A DNA stretch of 64,000 nt from Linyphia triangularis. Taxonomy: Eukaryota > Arthropoda > Arachnida > Araneae > Linyphiidae. The DNA lies in contig OZ021724.1 in assembly GCA_963978545.1 (NCBI GenBank), positions 28,571,933 to 28,635,932 of the forward strand, written 5' to 3'. Every line of letters begins with the position of its first letter. Position 1 is the stretch's first letter. Both the position numbers and the translations under genes were made by a program. The notes under the pieces are model-generated. The model saw only the letters and a list, made by a program, of their open reading frames with translations. It had not been told where the DNA came from and did not search any database. Positions 25,482 to 37,445 of this stretch are shown here, in pieces.

Positions 25482-27076
25482 AAGTACAACTCATGGATAC
25501 GGAAATTATTTTTACTTGATAAATGTTTTAGATTAATTTAATATTCTTTCCCTATGGTAGTTGAGATTAAAAGACTACCATATTTTTTTTTTAAAATGTT
25601 CTTATGACTACTTGGCTCTTTATGTAGAGATAGTAATCATTAAAAATGTAAACGAAATGAAAACGTGAAAAAAATGAACGTTTAACGAACTGTTAATGGT
25701 GATGTGTTGTTTCTTTTTGAATTTATATTTTGTTAATATTCTAAATATGTACAATAATATTTTTTTTAAAACTGCACTTGGTTATGGTATTTTTTCTGAG
25801 ATCTATCTTCTTAATCAACCCATCCATCCTATTTTAATAAACAAATTAAACACATTATTCTAAATATTTTACAATTTTAATAAATATGTTGCACTTAATT
25901 TTACGTTTTTAGTAGTTTTGAATACATTCGGAGGTATGGCACTTTCACTTATATTATTTTCAGTTTAATTAAAATCACAAGATACTATTTAATTTTATTT
26001 TTAAAAATAAAAAATTAAAATCACACAAAAAAAAAGTATCATACACCTCTGAATGTAAAGTTTTAATACCAGAAAGGTATTTTCATGAGTACTTGAACAT
26101 ATTGATAAAACATTAACAAATACGTCTAGGACTATTTTTCATTTGTCCACACAAGCAAGCGTTCATTGCATATAATTAAATTTTCAAAGAAAAGAAAAAT
26201 AAATTAAGAATGAATGAATCCTTTATGGGCATAAAAATCGAGACGAGTATTTTTTTTTTTTTTTTTTTTTTTTTGGCGGATCCTTTTTATAATACGTAAA
26301 CAAACCTTAAAACTATTTATTTGTCTCGTGTTCATTAAAAGCGTCATTTTTAACGATACTGTGAACATAAAGTATTTGCGTTTGTTGAGGATAATTAAAG
26401 CAGATAAGACAAAAATACAAAAATAACTACAGAATTAAAAAGCTATATATTAGTTTGTTGATTCATAATTTTTTTTCAATTTAAACATTTGTGACATTTT
26501 TATTCCGTAATCTATAACAGAAACGAAAGTGTTATGAAACTCACAACGATGACGATGCTTTGCGTCATTATATACCCAAGGGAATTTAATTTTGCACAAG
26601 CTAATTAACTTTAACGTTATTTATTCACAAAGGATTTTCAACCAAAATAGCAGGATATAAAATGATATGACTGAATGCAGATGTTGATGTGGCTAACTTC
26701 TATTGGACTCTTCGATTATCCATGTTTACGCTGATTCTTTGTAGACGGTATTCAATTACTGTAAATGTTACTTTTCATATGTTATGTTGGAACAGTTAGA
26801 TAATTAGATGTGGAGTTTCATTAGATATTAGTATTGAAATTCAATTGTCCATGATTCAATAAATATATTGTAAGATACTTAAAGTGTGTATTTTGCAACG
26901 TTTAAGTAAATCATCGAACCTATTTACTAGGGGATCAATTTACGCAAGTAATTAATTTTGTTCTACTGGTTTTGACAATTATTTAATTCAATGAAATCAT
27001 TAGCATCAAAAAATTGCTAAAAAAAACCCTGATTTTCTATAAAAAATATTTTTAAATATGAGTCCGCCTTAAAAAA
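25482..27076. other. AT-rich noncoding DNA, no gene seen
   Basis: Contains a 25-base T run at 26250-26274. Nothing else recognisable. Confidence 0.55.
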
Positions 27077-27239
27077 AAGTTCAGTATATATTTGTTAATA
27101 TTAATACATAGTAAGTGATACGATAATTTAAAACTAAGAGGGTTTTTTTTGTCAATGAAACTTTAAATTTCAAAGTTCTTTTCGCACTCGCTTTCCATTT
27201 CTTCAACGAAATCCTTAACAATAAAAAATTATCCAAAAA
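27077..27239. repeat. 163-bp dispersed repeat, copy A
   Basis: Nearly identical to 47512-47674 in the same orientation. One substitution was noted (AAGTGATACG versus AAGCGATACG) and no indels. Copy A is bracketed by imperfect direct repeats (A-run plus GTTCAG, then A-run plus GGTTCAG). No terminal inverted repeats or coding potential are evident. The 68-codon minus-strand frame overlapping it is not conserved in context and is not called as a gene. Confidence 0.92.
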
Positions 27240-27983
27240 AAGGTTCAGAATGTATTTCTGAACTCTCCTCAAAGTTGAACTTTCCAATTTGGAAACACTT
27301 TTAGTTATAAAAACCTAATCAGCCTGGATTGGTGTTATTATATCATCAACTAATGGGTGATATTTTCATTAAATGTTAAAAATTTTACATGCCTGGTTTA
27401 TACACCTGATGTACCCCAAAAAAGATGTATGAAGAAGCCTCCTTTTAGTGATAGTGGCACAATTCAATTTGTTTATAAATATCGTCGCTTAATGTAAAGT
27501 ATAAAGTATTCATTAAAGTTGTGTTTGTCAATTACCGAATATAATTACATTTTTTTTACCATTATATAAAAGGAACAAAATACACTAAAACATACAATCA
27601 AAAATTCACGCTGAAAGATTTTCAGTGAACAAAATGTCTTTTTATAAATCGCAAAGTTTTACCCACTCCATTATAAAATGACAGACTTTCAATTACTCCT
27701 GGATTTGACGGCATCAAATTAGATACTGCTGCTGTATTCGATTTGATTAATGTTTATTTTTTCTTTGCACACACAGCTGGTTTTAACACTCTGAAAAGAG
27801 TAATAGAAAGAGCTAGTTATAGCACTTATCCTACTATCACAGCAATACAGTTACGTAAATAGAATGGATTTTGAAACCTGGCTACGAAAATTCACATGTA
27901 TTGTGTGTGTTAACTTTAAGTCAAGGAAATTAAATTTCTATTAATTAAATGTATTCTAAATAATTTAGATATTCAATTAACAC

Positions 27984-28150
<167 letters not shown>

Positions 28151-28739
28151 GCATTGGATCACAGAAATAAGATAACACTAAACCTGTAGAATTTAGCCGC
28201 ATGGCCTTTCAATTGGATAACGGACAAAAGCTTTATTCTTTGAAATACAGCTTTAAATAAAATGTGTGTCCTCTGCTTCATATAACTGCAAATTTCCACA
28301 GTTTATTAATATATTTGATACTTTATTTTCCTGGTATTGTGTAATTTATGATTTACTAACATAAATATATATGTTATTTCTGATGAAGCTGGAATATGTC
28401 AACAATCGAAAAAAAGACTGATAGTATTTTCATATTTAAAGCTTTCAGAACTGTTTGAGATTTTGTATTGCATAAAGCTAAAAGAAGAAGAAAGAAAAGA
28501 AAAAAAAAAAATGTGTGAATTAAATCATTATAACACAAGGCAGTGCTGTAAAAATAAAAAAATTATTGATAATAAGTTTTATTTTAGGATCAAATAGTTA
28601 CTACAAATATGTAATTTAATATAACAGAGTATAGACTAACGAGTATTTAGAAACGAAGAAATCTAATTAAGACTGTTTCTACATCCTGCGCTATTAAATC
28701 TATTCATTCTATCTATTACTTATAAACTAGAGCTATATT

Positions 28740-29220
28740 TATGCTGGTGATTAATCGTAGGAAAGCCTTTCGGAATTCTTACGACTCTCGAAAACATTCT
28801 ATCCAGAAACAGAAGACGATAACCTCAAATATCCTCAATGACAACTCATCCTCAGATAAATCGGAGAAAACGATAATATTTTCTATTGACTCGAGTATTT
28901 CTATTGACTGTATACTACTTCATTAGCAAAGACCGTCTTCCCAATTTGCTTCATGCTGTGTTTAGCTATTTAATAGAAGTTTCTCCACGAAGTTAGTTCC
29001 CATGCTATCTGCAGCAACCGGTGTTCCAAAAGAGAGGATACTCGATATTTAATCAAAAAGCCAAACGATCTGTTGTAATTCGAAAGGGGAAGATCGGAAG
29101 AAAGGGGGGGGGGTTGTGCTAACTCATTCCGTCTTCTCTCAAAGACAGAAACTTTCGCAAAGAAATTACTTTCCGGTTTTGTGTAATGTCCCGTATGATG
29201 ATGCACTTGTAGTTGGTTCT
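28740..29220. other. less AT-rich unique block, unrecognised
   Basis: This stretch has noticeably more G and C and more sequence complexity than its flanks. A plus-strand frame (28741-28926) and a minus-strand frame (28970-29206) cross it, neither with a recognisable motif. A 9-10 base G run lies near 29104-29112. It could be a buried exon, a regulatory element or a transposon fragment. Confidence 0.3.
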
Positions 29221-29668
29221 GGATAAAGTATCATTGGATGTGTTTGGTATTGAATTTATTGTAAGATGGTTGTACTAATGACAAGTTTTCGGCACTATTT
29301 ATATTTACATTTCTCTTGAAGAACTTTGTACATGAAGTATTTGGGTATAAATTAAAACGTGTCCTTGCAGTATGCTTCTATGAACTCAAGCATTCAAGTT
29401 GATACATTTGGAATTGTAAGATGTAATAGGTTGAGTTTTATAAGGAATTTATTGTAAGAAAGTGTCTGAATCAAAGTTTTGGTGTTAACGTTATAAATTA
29501 TAAGTTTATTTTGTTTGGAACACAGTTGAGGAAAACTTAAATAACTAAATAAAACATATCAAATTGAAAGGTTGTATCCTCTATGATATTAAATTTACAT
29601 TTTGATATAAGTTTAAATATATAAATCAATTATCAGTTTGAATCTATAAAGTGTTTACTAAATAATAT

Positions 29669-29716
29669 CATATAAACTACTTGTCATATAAACTACTTGT
29701 CATATAAACTACTTGT
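29669..29716. repeat. 16-bp tandem repeat, 3 copies
   Basis: CATATAAACTACTTGT is repeated exactly three times. Confidence 0.95.
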
Positions 29717-29865
29717 ATAATTGAAAAACAATATAGCATTTTCAAGCTATATATTCCATGCTTACATTCTCTAGATCATGAAAGATTTTTAAAATAGTAG
29801 TTTTATTTCTCAATATACTTTTATATTACTTCACATTGTTGTGAAATAAAGTAATTTAAATTATA

Positions 29866-30096
29866 ATAATATAATATAATATAACATAACATAACATAAC
29901 ATAACGTAATATAATATAATATAATATAATATAATATAATATAATATAATATAATATAATATAATATAATATAATATAATATAATATAATATAATATAAT
30001 ATAATATAATATAATATAATATAATATAATATAATATAATATAATATAATATAATATAATACGACACAATACAATACAAAACAATACAATACAATC
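29866..30096. repeat. (ATAAT)n pentanucleotide microsatellite with ATAAC and ACAAT variant blocks
   Basis: A long pentamer array. Near the left edge is a block of ATAAC units (about 29881-29905), and at the right edge ACAAT/ACAAA variants (30061-30096). The variants are confined to the ends, as expected when expansion homogenises the centre. The three overlapping minus-strand open frames are artefacts of the 15-base cycle. Confidence 0.96.
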
Positions 30097-30559
30097 TATT
30101 TGAAAGATGGTTGAATTTTATGATTAAATTGTATACAACCTAACCATTAGTATAGTTTAGAATAGAAATAGGTGTCAAGAGTAGCCTCAAACACACTACG
30201 ATGCAAAAGTTTAGAAAATGGCGTTTTTCGGCTTTAAAATTAAGAATTGTGATAGTAGAATTACAAAAGCCTATAAATATATTCAAAAACTCTTTTAAAA
30301 TATTATAATCAAAACTAAGTTGCTTGATTTGCTATAATAATAATTTTTGGGGGTAAAAATAGAAATGTGCTTGTTTCAAAAGTATAGGCACGATCACGAG
30401 TTTCTGCGAATTTTTGTTTGCATATGCAAATTTAAAAGAGATGACGTTACAGACTTGGAGTATTTAATTTCTGCAAACGATAACACTTTTAGTCGAGATG
30501 CCATAGGCTACAGAAATTAAAATGGATACGGTTATGTAAATTTTGCAGTTGAAAGGTGA

Positions 30560-31440
30560 AGGTAAACTTGTTTCGTAAAATTCGATTATTTTATTAATCG
30601 ACCAAAGACTTCTACTTATCAAGTTTTATCTAAAGGATGCAAATACAAAGAAAAACTAAGATCAGACAGGCTGTGTGAGACGAATAAACCTGATAAACGT
30701 CAGAACCAAAGACTGTCTAGTGTCCAACAAATTACTGATTGTGAATTCCATAGATCACTAGGATTCTCATTATAAAAGTATACGATTCCTAGATGAATTT
30801 TGGACAAATGAACAATGGTTTATTGCAAAATGAAAAAGATACACCATCTCTGAAAGCCACATCATAAGTCATAGAGAATGTTGGATCTCGAAATCATAAG
30901 TCACATGGACCAAAATGGCAATTAGTGGAATTTAGAGATAAAAAAAAATGGAATTTCTTTGGTCTAGGGCATCGTACAAGCATAACTTGCGGAAGGAACT
31001 TCGAAATTTTTTTAGTACCAGACAAGATGGTGGGTCGGTGATGGTTTCGACAGACTTTTGCTAGAACAAGACTCTCCGCACTCTACCAGTGGTCACCAAA
31101 CCTCACACCATTATACAAAGACATTGTAGGATAACCTGCTGCCATTTGTTGAACCTCAAGGTGGTCCATCGTGGACATTTCAGTATATAAATGTTTCGAT
31201 CCTCATTAAATACCTGATTTAATTTTCAGAATTTAAAAGTTCTCGACCGGCCAGCATATAGCCCAGATCATAACACAGTAGATAATCTTTGGGGCATCTT
31301 GTTAAGTTTGAAATTATCTTCTATAAATAAACTCAAGAGATTTATAGAGGATATATGTTACAGTAAGCAAAAAAAAAAAATCCGAACGATGGCTATATCT
31401 TGTATTCTAATTGATGAAATAACAAAAGTCATGTGACGTT
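30560..31440 (+). pseudogene. Tc1-type (DD34E) transposase remnant
   Basis: Fragments occur in Tc1 order: HNLRKELRN, then STRQDGGSVMV (the S-R-x-x-GGGSVMVW block), LLPFVE, WTFQ, IKYLI, EFK, and LDRPAYSPDHNTVDNLWGIL (the LDWPARSPDLNPIENLWG block). Stops and frameshifts separate them. The catalytic positions are damaged: the QDN that should follow WTFQ reads differently, so the second Asp is gone, and the Glu of ENLWG is Asp. The gene therefore cannot encode an active enzyme. It lies within the TIRs at 30194 and 32141 in the same orientation as expected. Confidence 0.85.
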
Positions 31441-31718
31441 GTAAATTGTGGAATGTCTTTATTAATTGTATATAATTTTTTTATCATGAGGGATCATCTA
31501 CATATTAAACTAAACTAAACTAAACTTTAAAAAGTTCATTGGCAACTCCATAATATTATATCCAATTTAGATTTAGAATCCAAAAAACGTCTGAATACCA
31601 AATTTCATTATTTTCCAATTTTTGGATAGTTGATACATTTTAGCAATTTTTATTTTAAAGGATAGCCTTAAGGCCAAGCATAAATAACATGCAACTTTTG
31701 TATTAAACAGTTTTACAA

Positions 31719-31721
<3 letters not shown>

Positions 31722-31801
<80 letters not shown>
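31722..31801. repeat. (TA)n microsatellite, ~40 units
   Basis: A pure TA tract of 80 bp inside the Tc1-like element, downstream of the transposase remnant. Confidence 0.95.
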
Positions 31802-31803
<2 letters not shown>

Positions 31804-32141
31804 TTTTTGATTTCATTAGAATTATCATGTCAAAAATTCCTCCAGATTTTTTTTCATTCAATTTTTACTTTTGGTTCTCGATATTTTAGCAAAAATGTAA
31901 AAAAGCTCACTTTAAGGGACCGCGTAATAGATTAAGTCTTGAAGCATGCAAAACGTTCGGTTCTACCCCACGATAAAGAAATTTGCCCTCAAAATCATCC
32001 AAAACATTTACGTTCATAAGTGACTTGTTTCTCAACATAATGAACTGAAATTTTTTATCTAGGGTAAACGATGTATTCTAAATCGAATGAAAACATAAAA
32101 ATAAGGAATTTGTTATTTGTCTAAACTTTTGCATCGCAGTG

Positions 32142-34303
32142 TAGCTCTTTAAAGATATGACTATGACTTTTACATTAGAATACATATAATGAATGTGTGA
32201 ACATACAAGCAATTATAATTTTACGTACTTGCTTCAAAAAAGAAATTCTTTACGGAAAAGTCAATCATTTATACGTACAAATTTCGGAACTTAAGATATT
32301 TCTGGTGATCTTGTATAGTATAATCAGTTGTACGCACTTTTAACAGCACTTATAAATTATTCAAAGTTCCCCAAAATTTTCACGAATATTGAAGCTCGTT
32401 TCCGTAAATAGATGCTAGAAAAAATCTGGAAAATTGTCAATTTTATCGTAATTAGCAACTGCTACTAATAAATTCAAAATATAGTTCGCACTTAGTAAAA
32501 AGTTATAACTTACGTAATTAAACTTGCATATTTTATGATTGTTTATTTTACCTTTCTATTTGCTATTTGACAACCAGGTTGAAGGAATCATAAATAATTC
32601 AATACAATAATTTTTCATACTTCAGCTTTTCAGTGTCAGGTTTCAGCGTAAATATAAAATACTGAATGATGTCTGTCGTTCCAATAACCATACAAGAAAT
32701 TGGACTTTCAATAAGTTCGAAAATATTGAGACCCCTTTTAATGAAACTGGGAAGATGTATGCTATTAAAGATAAATTGAATCCTAACACAACTTCAGGTA
32801 TTTACTAATATCTACTAGCTTGAAAAATGAGATTACCTTTTTCTTAAGAAATTGATAGGTTGTCATGTTAATGGTCAGAGAAAACAATATACAACAATGA
32901 TTATATACAACAAATGAGATAAATACAACATATGCTATTTTTATTTTATTTTCTGTGGTTACAGAAAATTTTTCCAGGAGACCTAGCAAAAAATAAAATC
33001 AATTTGCTTCAGTTTTAGATTCTAAAAGAATATAATTTATTAGCATTTTCGTATTTGATATTACTAACTAAAAATAAAAGTTGGCAACCATTTGAGTTGA
33101 TAAATAAAGAAAAAGGGAAAAGCTCGCCTATTGAGTTTTTAAATAATTTAAAATGTTGCTAAATTTGTGAGTTTTTTTACTACTATCTTTCTTTCGATTA
33201 AAAAATTCAGTTTCTTCTGACATGATACAACATTTCTAAGTAGTTTTCAAAATTCAGTGTATTTACTATTTAAGTGAATATTTTGTATAGTATTTAAATA
33301 TTTGTGTATTATACCTATTAACACTTTCGAATAATCTCAAATACTTCGTTTTTGCACTTTACTTAATTATGAATGAATTTCCTTCGAAAAGTAATATTTA
33401 GTTAGGCTTGTTCTTCAACAAAATATGCATTTTTAAATCTATTCAAAGCTTTAGTGAAAATAAATCTCAATACCTGAGTAAAAATAAAATGTTTTACGAA
33501 TTAGCAAATAGTATTGTGACATAAAATGCTATTTGAAAGAAAATATTATACCATTTAGAAGTTGAATTGAGGCATTTGCAATGTATTTTTTATATTATTC
33601 GCCAATAACCATCTATTACAACATCGAACAAAACAAAACAAATTTTATATATAATATATTTCATCGTTAGACTTTACAAATTCTTCAAATTAAAAGAGAA
33701 GTTACTACATTTATAGTGTCAAGTAGATTTCTTAAATCATAAAAATATTTAATTTCGTCGTTTTAGAAAAGGACAAATTGCAAATATTATAAGCGTTATG
33801 TCCTTTAAAAATGTGATATAAATAATTTATTGATTGAGTACATTATCACAGTATTATTAAAATCACTCCCTTGTTAAATCAATCACTGTTACGTTTACAG
33901 TTTCTAACACTGCCAACCGTTCAGAAACCGCCGATTTTTAAACATACGGCCAGTGTTGTCAATCAGCATATACAAAAACGGCCTTTTTTGGAGTACGCAT
34001 CAGAGAATTATATAGCTGGATATTTCAAAAAGAAGATTCTTGTTATTTATAATTATATTCTACCTTGAAAGTAAAACTACTGTTTAAAGACAATATTTAA
34101 TAAACAGATGTTTAATTTTTTTTTTTTTTTTAAAGAATCCCATTAATGTTACCATCTGTCTATATGAACGTTAAACTACTTCTACGTATGCAAATGTTAA
34201 AATTCTGAATCTCGTTTATGTTACCAACTGTTAATTCTAAAAAGTTAACAGATTTTTTTTTTACATCAAATACGACCAAATTGTACTGGAATAATTGAAA
34301 AAG
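32142..34303. other. AT-rich noncoding DNA, no supported gene
   Basis: Mostly A/T-rich. A 65-codon plus-strand frame at 33871-34068 includes a less AT-rich part (near 33890-34010) but no recognised motif. Confidence 0.5.
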
Positions 34304-34453
34304 ATGTCCAGGGTTTCACTGATAATGATTAAGCAGAAATTGGTTGGCGTTTTACTGCGATGTCGATCTATCGTTAATGTAGAGGAATGGTACAACACGC
34401 CATTCCTGATGGGATGGCTTCGCCAACGTCACTTCAAGGATCAGGTCAAGTAA
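34304..34453 (+). CDS. 49-codon candidate ORF, related to a broken copy at 57.4 kb
   Basis: The frame opens ATG TCC AGG at 34304 and closes TAA at 34451. It starts MSRVSLIMIKQKLVGVLLRC and ends EEWYNTPFLMGWLRQRHFKD then QVK. Base composition is distinctly less AT-rich than the flanks. The start region is similar to 57378-57430: both have AATTGAAAAAGATGTC before or at the ATG and ATGATTAAGCAGAAATTGG after it, but there the frame is broken. Two copies of which one is open could mean a small gene and a pseudogene, or two fragments of one transposon. I do not recognise the protein. A donor-like CAG/GTCAAG just before the stop allows it to be an exon end. Length alone is within chance. Confidence 0.3.
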   Translation: MSRVSLIMIKQKLVGVLLRCRSIVNVEEWYNTPFLMGWLRQRHFKDQVK

Positions 34454-36239
34454 AAATGTAATTGATAAATATTGATCAGGTACAGCTTAGGGATTTCTTT
34501 TATACTTTTTGTTCGGTAAAGAAATGTATTGATCCTAAAGTCGGGAACGACGAAGACTATTCAGACTTCAGTTTGATTAATCGTAGTTAGAAGTTTAAGT
34601 AAAACTGTTCCAAGTGGTTAAATTGTATTCCGTTAAATTTAATCATGGATGTGTTTCGGTCGCTGATTCTTTCAAGTTTCATAAGAATTTTTTTTTAATA
34701 TAATGCGTTAAATTAAACTATATTTTACGTTTTAAAAAAGTGCTTCTGAAAGAAGTGGAAAAGTAGTTAGTTCTATTTTTTGACAGGTTAATGGATTCTT
34801 GACTATTACTCCATAATATTTTAGTAGGCGTAATATATTAAAATGATACGGAAGAGTCTTTCTATAGGATATTCATATTTTAAAAAAGGTACTCAATACC
34901 CTTTCAATAACTAATATAGATATGGAGATTTTTATTTCATGATATTTCATGTTTTTTTTTTTTGCCTTTTTAATGATATATTAGTTTAATTTCTATTTAA
35001 AAAATTAGAAATATGTTATACTTAGTTTACAAAAAACTATTATTAAGTACATGACTTTTAACCTTTAACTTTCATTTTCTCTAAACACGATATTTTAAGC
35101 TTCAATGTACTTTTTTTAACCTACTAGTAGAGATATATCGTTAATTTTTAGTAAAACTGTAGTAAATTAAACTGCAGATTAAAAAATGGTCTTGTTATTT
35201 TCAAAATATTTTTTAAATACCAAATCTTTGAATAAAGGAAGTTTTCTCTCGAAAAAAACTGTGAGATCGAATAAAATTTATCCAAAAAAGTTTTAATGAA
35301 AGTTTTTACCAAAATTTAACCTCTATATTTTGCATAAGATCTATTAAACATATGTAAACATTTCAAACTCATTTATTTAGAATCCAAAATAAGCAATTTA
35401 ACATTACGTGTATAAGGGATATGAGTCCCCTTAAATATATTTTGTAAAAAAGTAACTAATAAAGCATTACCTAAGCATATTTAAGAAGAAAAAAAAACTA
35501 TATTTAAATAACTATAAATAATTTAAAAAATAATATAGGCAATATTAAAGAAATATATATAAAAATGGTCTTAAATGCTCACATATCTTTATTTTTACTG
35601 TATGCTAGAAATTTTTATATAGAATACAGAAGCTTAATAATTGCTACTGAACTGGATAAGTATGAAACTGAAGTTTAATCAATTTTGATGTAAATTAAAA
35701 TATGTAAAAATGTAACCATATTATAATAAAAAAATAAAAAATTATATAAATTTTTTACAATAAATATGAATTTAATTTAAAATCTTGATAATAATTCTGT
35801 TGTAGTTTTATATAAACTAAGGTATTATTATTAATGCGAACAAGAATGTTATTTAATGTAAACACTATTTTCAATTAACTTTTCTCAAACTTTTCAATTA
35901 ACTTTTCTCAAACACACACAACCACAAAATTATAATTTTCTAAATATTATGCAGAACATCTTTCACTGTGTGTTAATTACAACAACAAATGTTGGTGGAA
36001 ATATCATTAAAAATGATGATATGCCTAAGGGGCAATACATGTTTTAGGTCATATTTTTCTTGATGTAATGTGAGTAAAAAAATATATTTCCATGCTAATG
36101 TTTTACATTATCCATATTGTTTCGAAACGTTATGAAACGTTATATTTATTGATATCATTTAGTATTAAAATTTAAATGGAAAGTATTTTCATTACATAAA
36201 TGTGTAACAATTTCCAAGAGTAATTATATATGTTGCATT
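34454..36239. other. AT-rich noncoding DNA, no gene seen
   Basis: A/T-rich. A direct repeat containing TTCAATTAACTTTTCTCAAA occurs twice in tandem at about 35871-35913. A half-terminus-like TGAGTCCCCTTAA at about 35424 resembles the end of the 7.05 kb TTAA element but has no partner. Confidence 0.5.
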
Positions 36240-37129
36240 CCCAGAACATTGAAGAATAAAAATATATCTTTATAATGCATTTGTATTCTAAACACTATTT
36301 TAGATAATATGTTTAAATCATCAAACTATTAACTGTGTGTGACCGTAAAATTTTAGATTTTTCTTATACTCTTTTATATACTATAATATCGATATTTATC
36401 CTTCGTTAAAAAATCTCATTAGATAAAGAAATAAAGATCTACTAAATCAATTTTTTTTAGTGGGATGTTTAAGTTATTTTACATGTTTATAATCTATCCC
36501 CACTTCATGACTATCTAGTACATTTTCAATCACTGGTAATTTTGACGAAGAATGACATTAAATTAATCCAATAAATAATAATCCTATTTTCATATTCAAC
36601 TCTTACGTATCTAACTACATACAAGTTAAAAATTTAAAATGCAAACATACCACACATCAAAATGTATCTTATACAACATTTACACTCTAGTCAGTAAATA
36701 AGGCAAGATATTTAAGTGATAAGGTGAGCTATTGATAATTATATTTTAAATTAATTTTCTTAGAAATTTGTATTCTAAAATATTGATATTTTTGTCTCCT
36801 GAAGAAAACCCCATTCGACTTTAAAAAAAAAAAAGCCGTTGCTTGTGATTTTTCTAAATTACACAAAAAAGGCTATTTAGTTGTGATATATCAAAGTTAT
36901 TTTGCAATTTTATAAACTGTCCTACTTATTGACTGTGTAGTGCACAATGTTGAATTAATATTTCAATCAAATAAAAAGAATCCATATTTTAATTTGAAAC
37001 GTGAACGAATCTACACAAGTTAGATACTTAAAATTTTAACACTCTAACATCAAAATGTATCTTATAAAACATTTATAATAAAATAATGCAATATATTTAT
37101 GTGATCAGGTTAACTATTGGCAACTGGTA

Positions 37130-37161
<32 letters not shown>

Positions 37162-37445
37162 ATCTTCTTACTCTTTTATTTTCTAAAATATTAATATTTC
37201 CCCTTCATTATGAAAACCCCATTCGACTTAAAGAAAATCTGTTGCTTACAATTTACCGCATTACACAGTAAAGGACTTTTTGTGAAATATCTAAGTTATT
37301 TTAAAATTTTATAAACCATTCCACTTAGTGACTATCTTGTTCACAACATCAAATTAATATTTCAATCCAATAAAAAAATTAATATTTTCATATTCATTGC
37401 GCACGAATCTGCACAAGTTAGGTACTTAATATGTAAATATACAAA
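36240..37445. repeat. ~400-bp tandem repeat, 2 clear copies plus 1 diverged
   Basis: Two clear copies are about 398 bp apart. Landmarks are ATCAAAATGTATCTTATA (36656, 37050), GAAAACCCCATTCGACTT (36804, 37211), GTTATTTT followed by ATTTTATAAAC (36893, 37291) and CGAATCTACACAAGTTAG / CGAATCTGCACAAGTTAG. A more diverged third copy lies upstream from about 36240 (TTATTTTACATGTTTATAATC at 36474). One copy carries a T tract at 37130-37154. No coding potential. Confidence 0.8.

Larger units (their letters stand above)
30194..32141 (+). mobile_element. Tc1-like DNA transposon, complete but inactive
   Basis: The terminal inverted repeats begin CACTACGATGCAAAAG at 30194 and, in reverse complement, CACTGCGATGCAAAAG ending at 32141. 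About 22 positions match with one difference. The right end is followed by TA, and the left is preceded by CA, a decayed TA. TA target duplication and this TIR style are typical of the Tc1/mariner superfamily. The interior carries a broken plus-strand transposase (about 30560-31440) and a later (TA)n expansion at 31722-31801. At about 1.95 kb it is slightly longer than usual for Tc1, partly because of the microsatellite. Confidence 0.87.

Noticed and set aside
29092..29106. AGATCGGAAGA, resembling a sequencing adapter
   Set aside because: Only about 11 bases match and the flanks continue as normal genomic sequence, so a chance match is likely.
29821..30094. Three overlapping IILYY-type frames
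   Set aside because: Translation of the (ATAAT)n array in all three phases.
35418..35438. TGAGTCCCCTTAA, resembling a TTAA-element terminus
   Set aside because: No inverted partner was found within a few kilobases.
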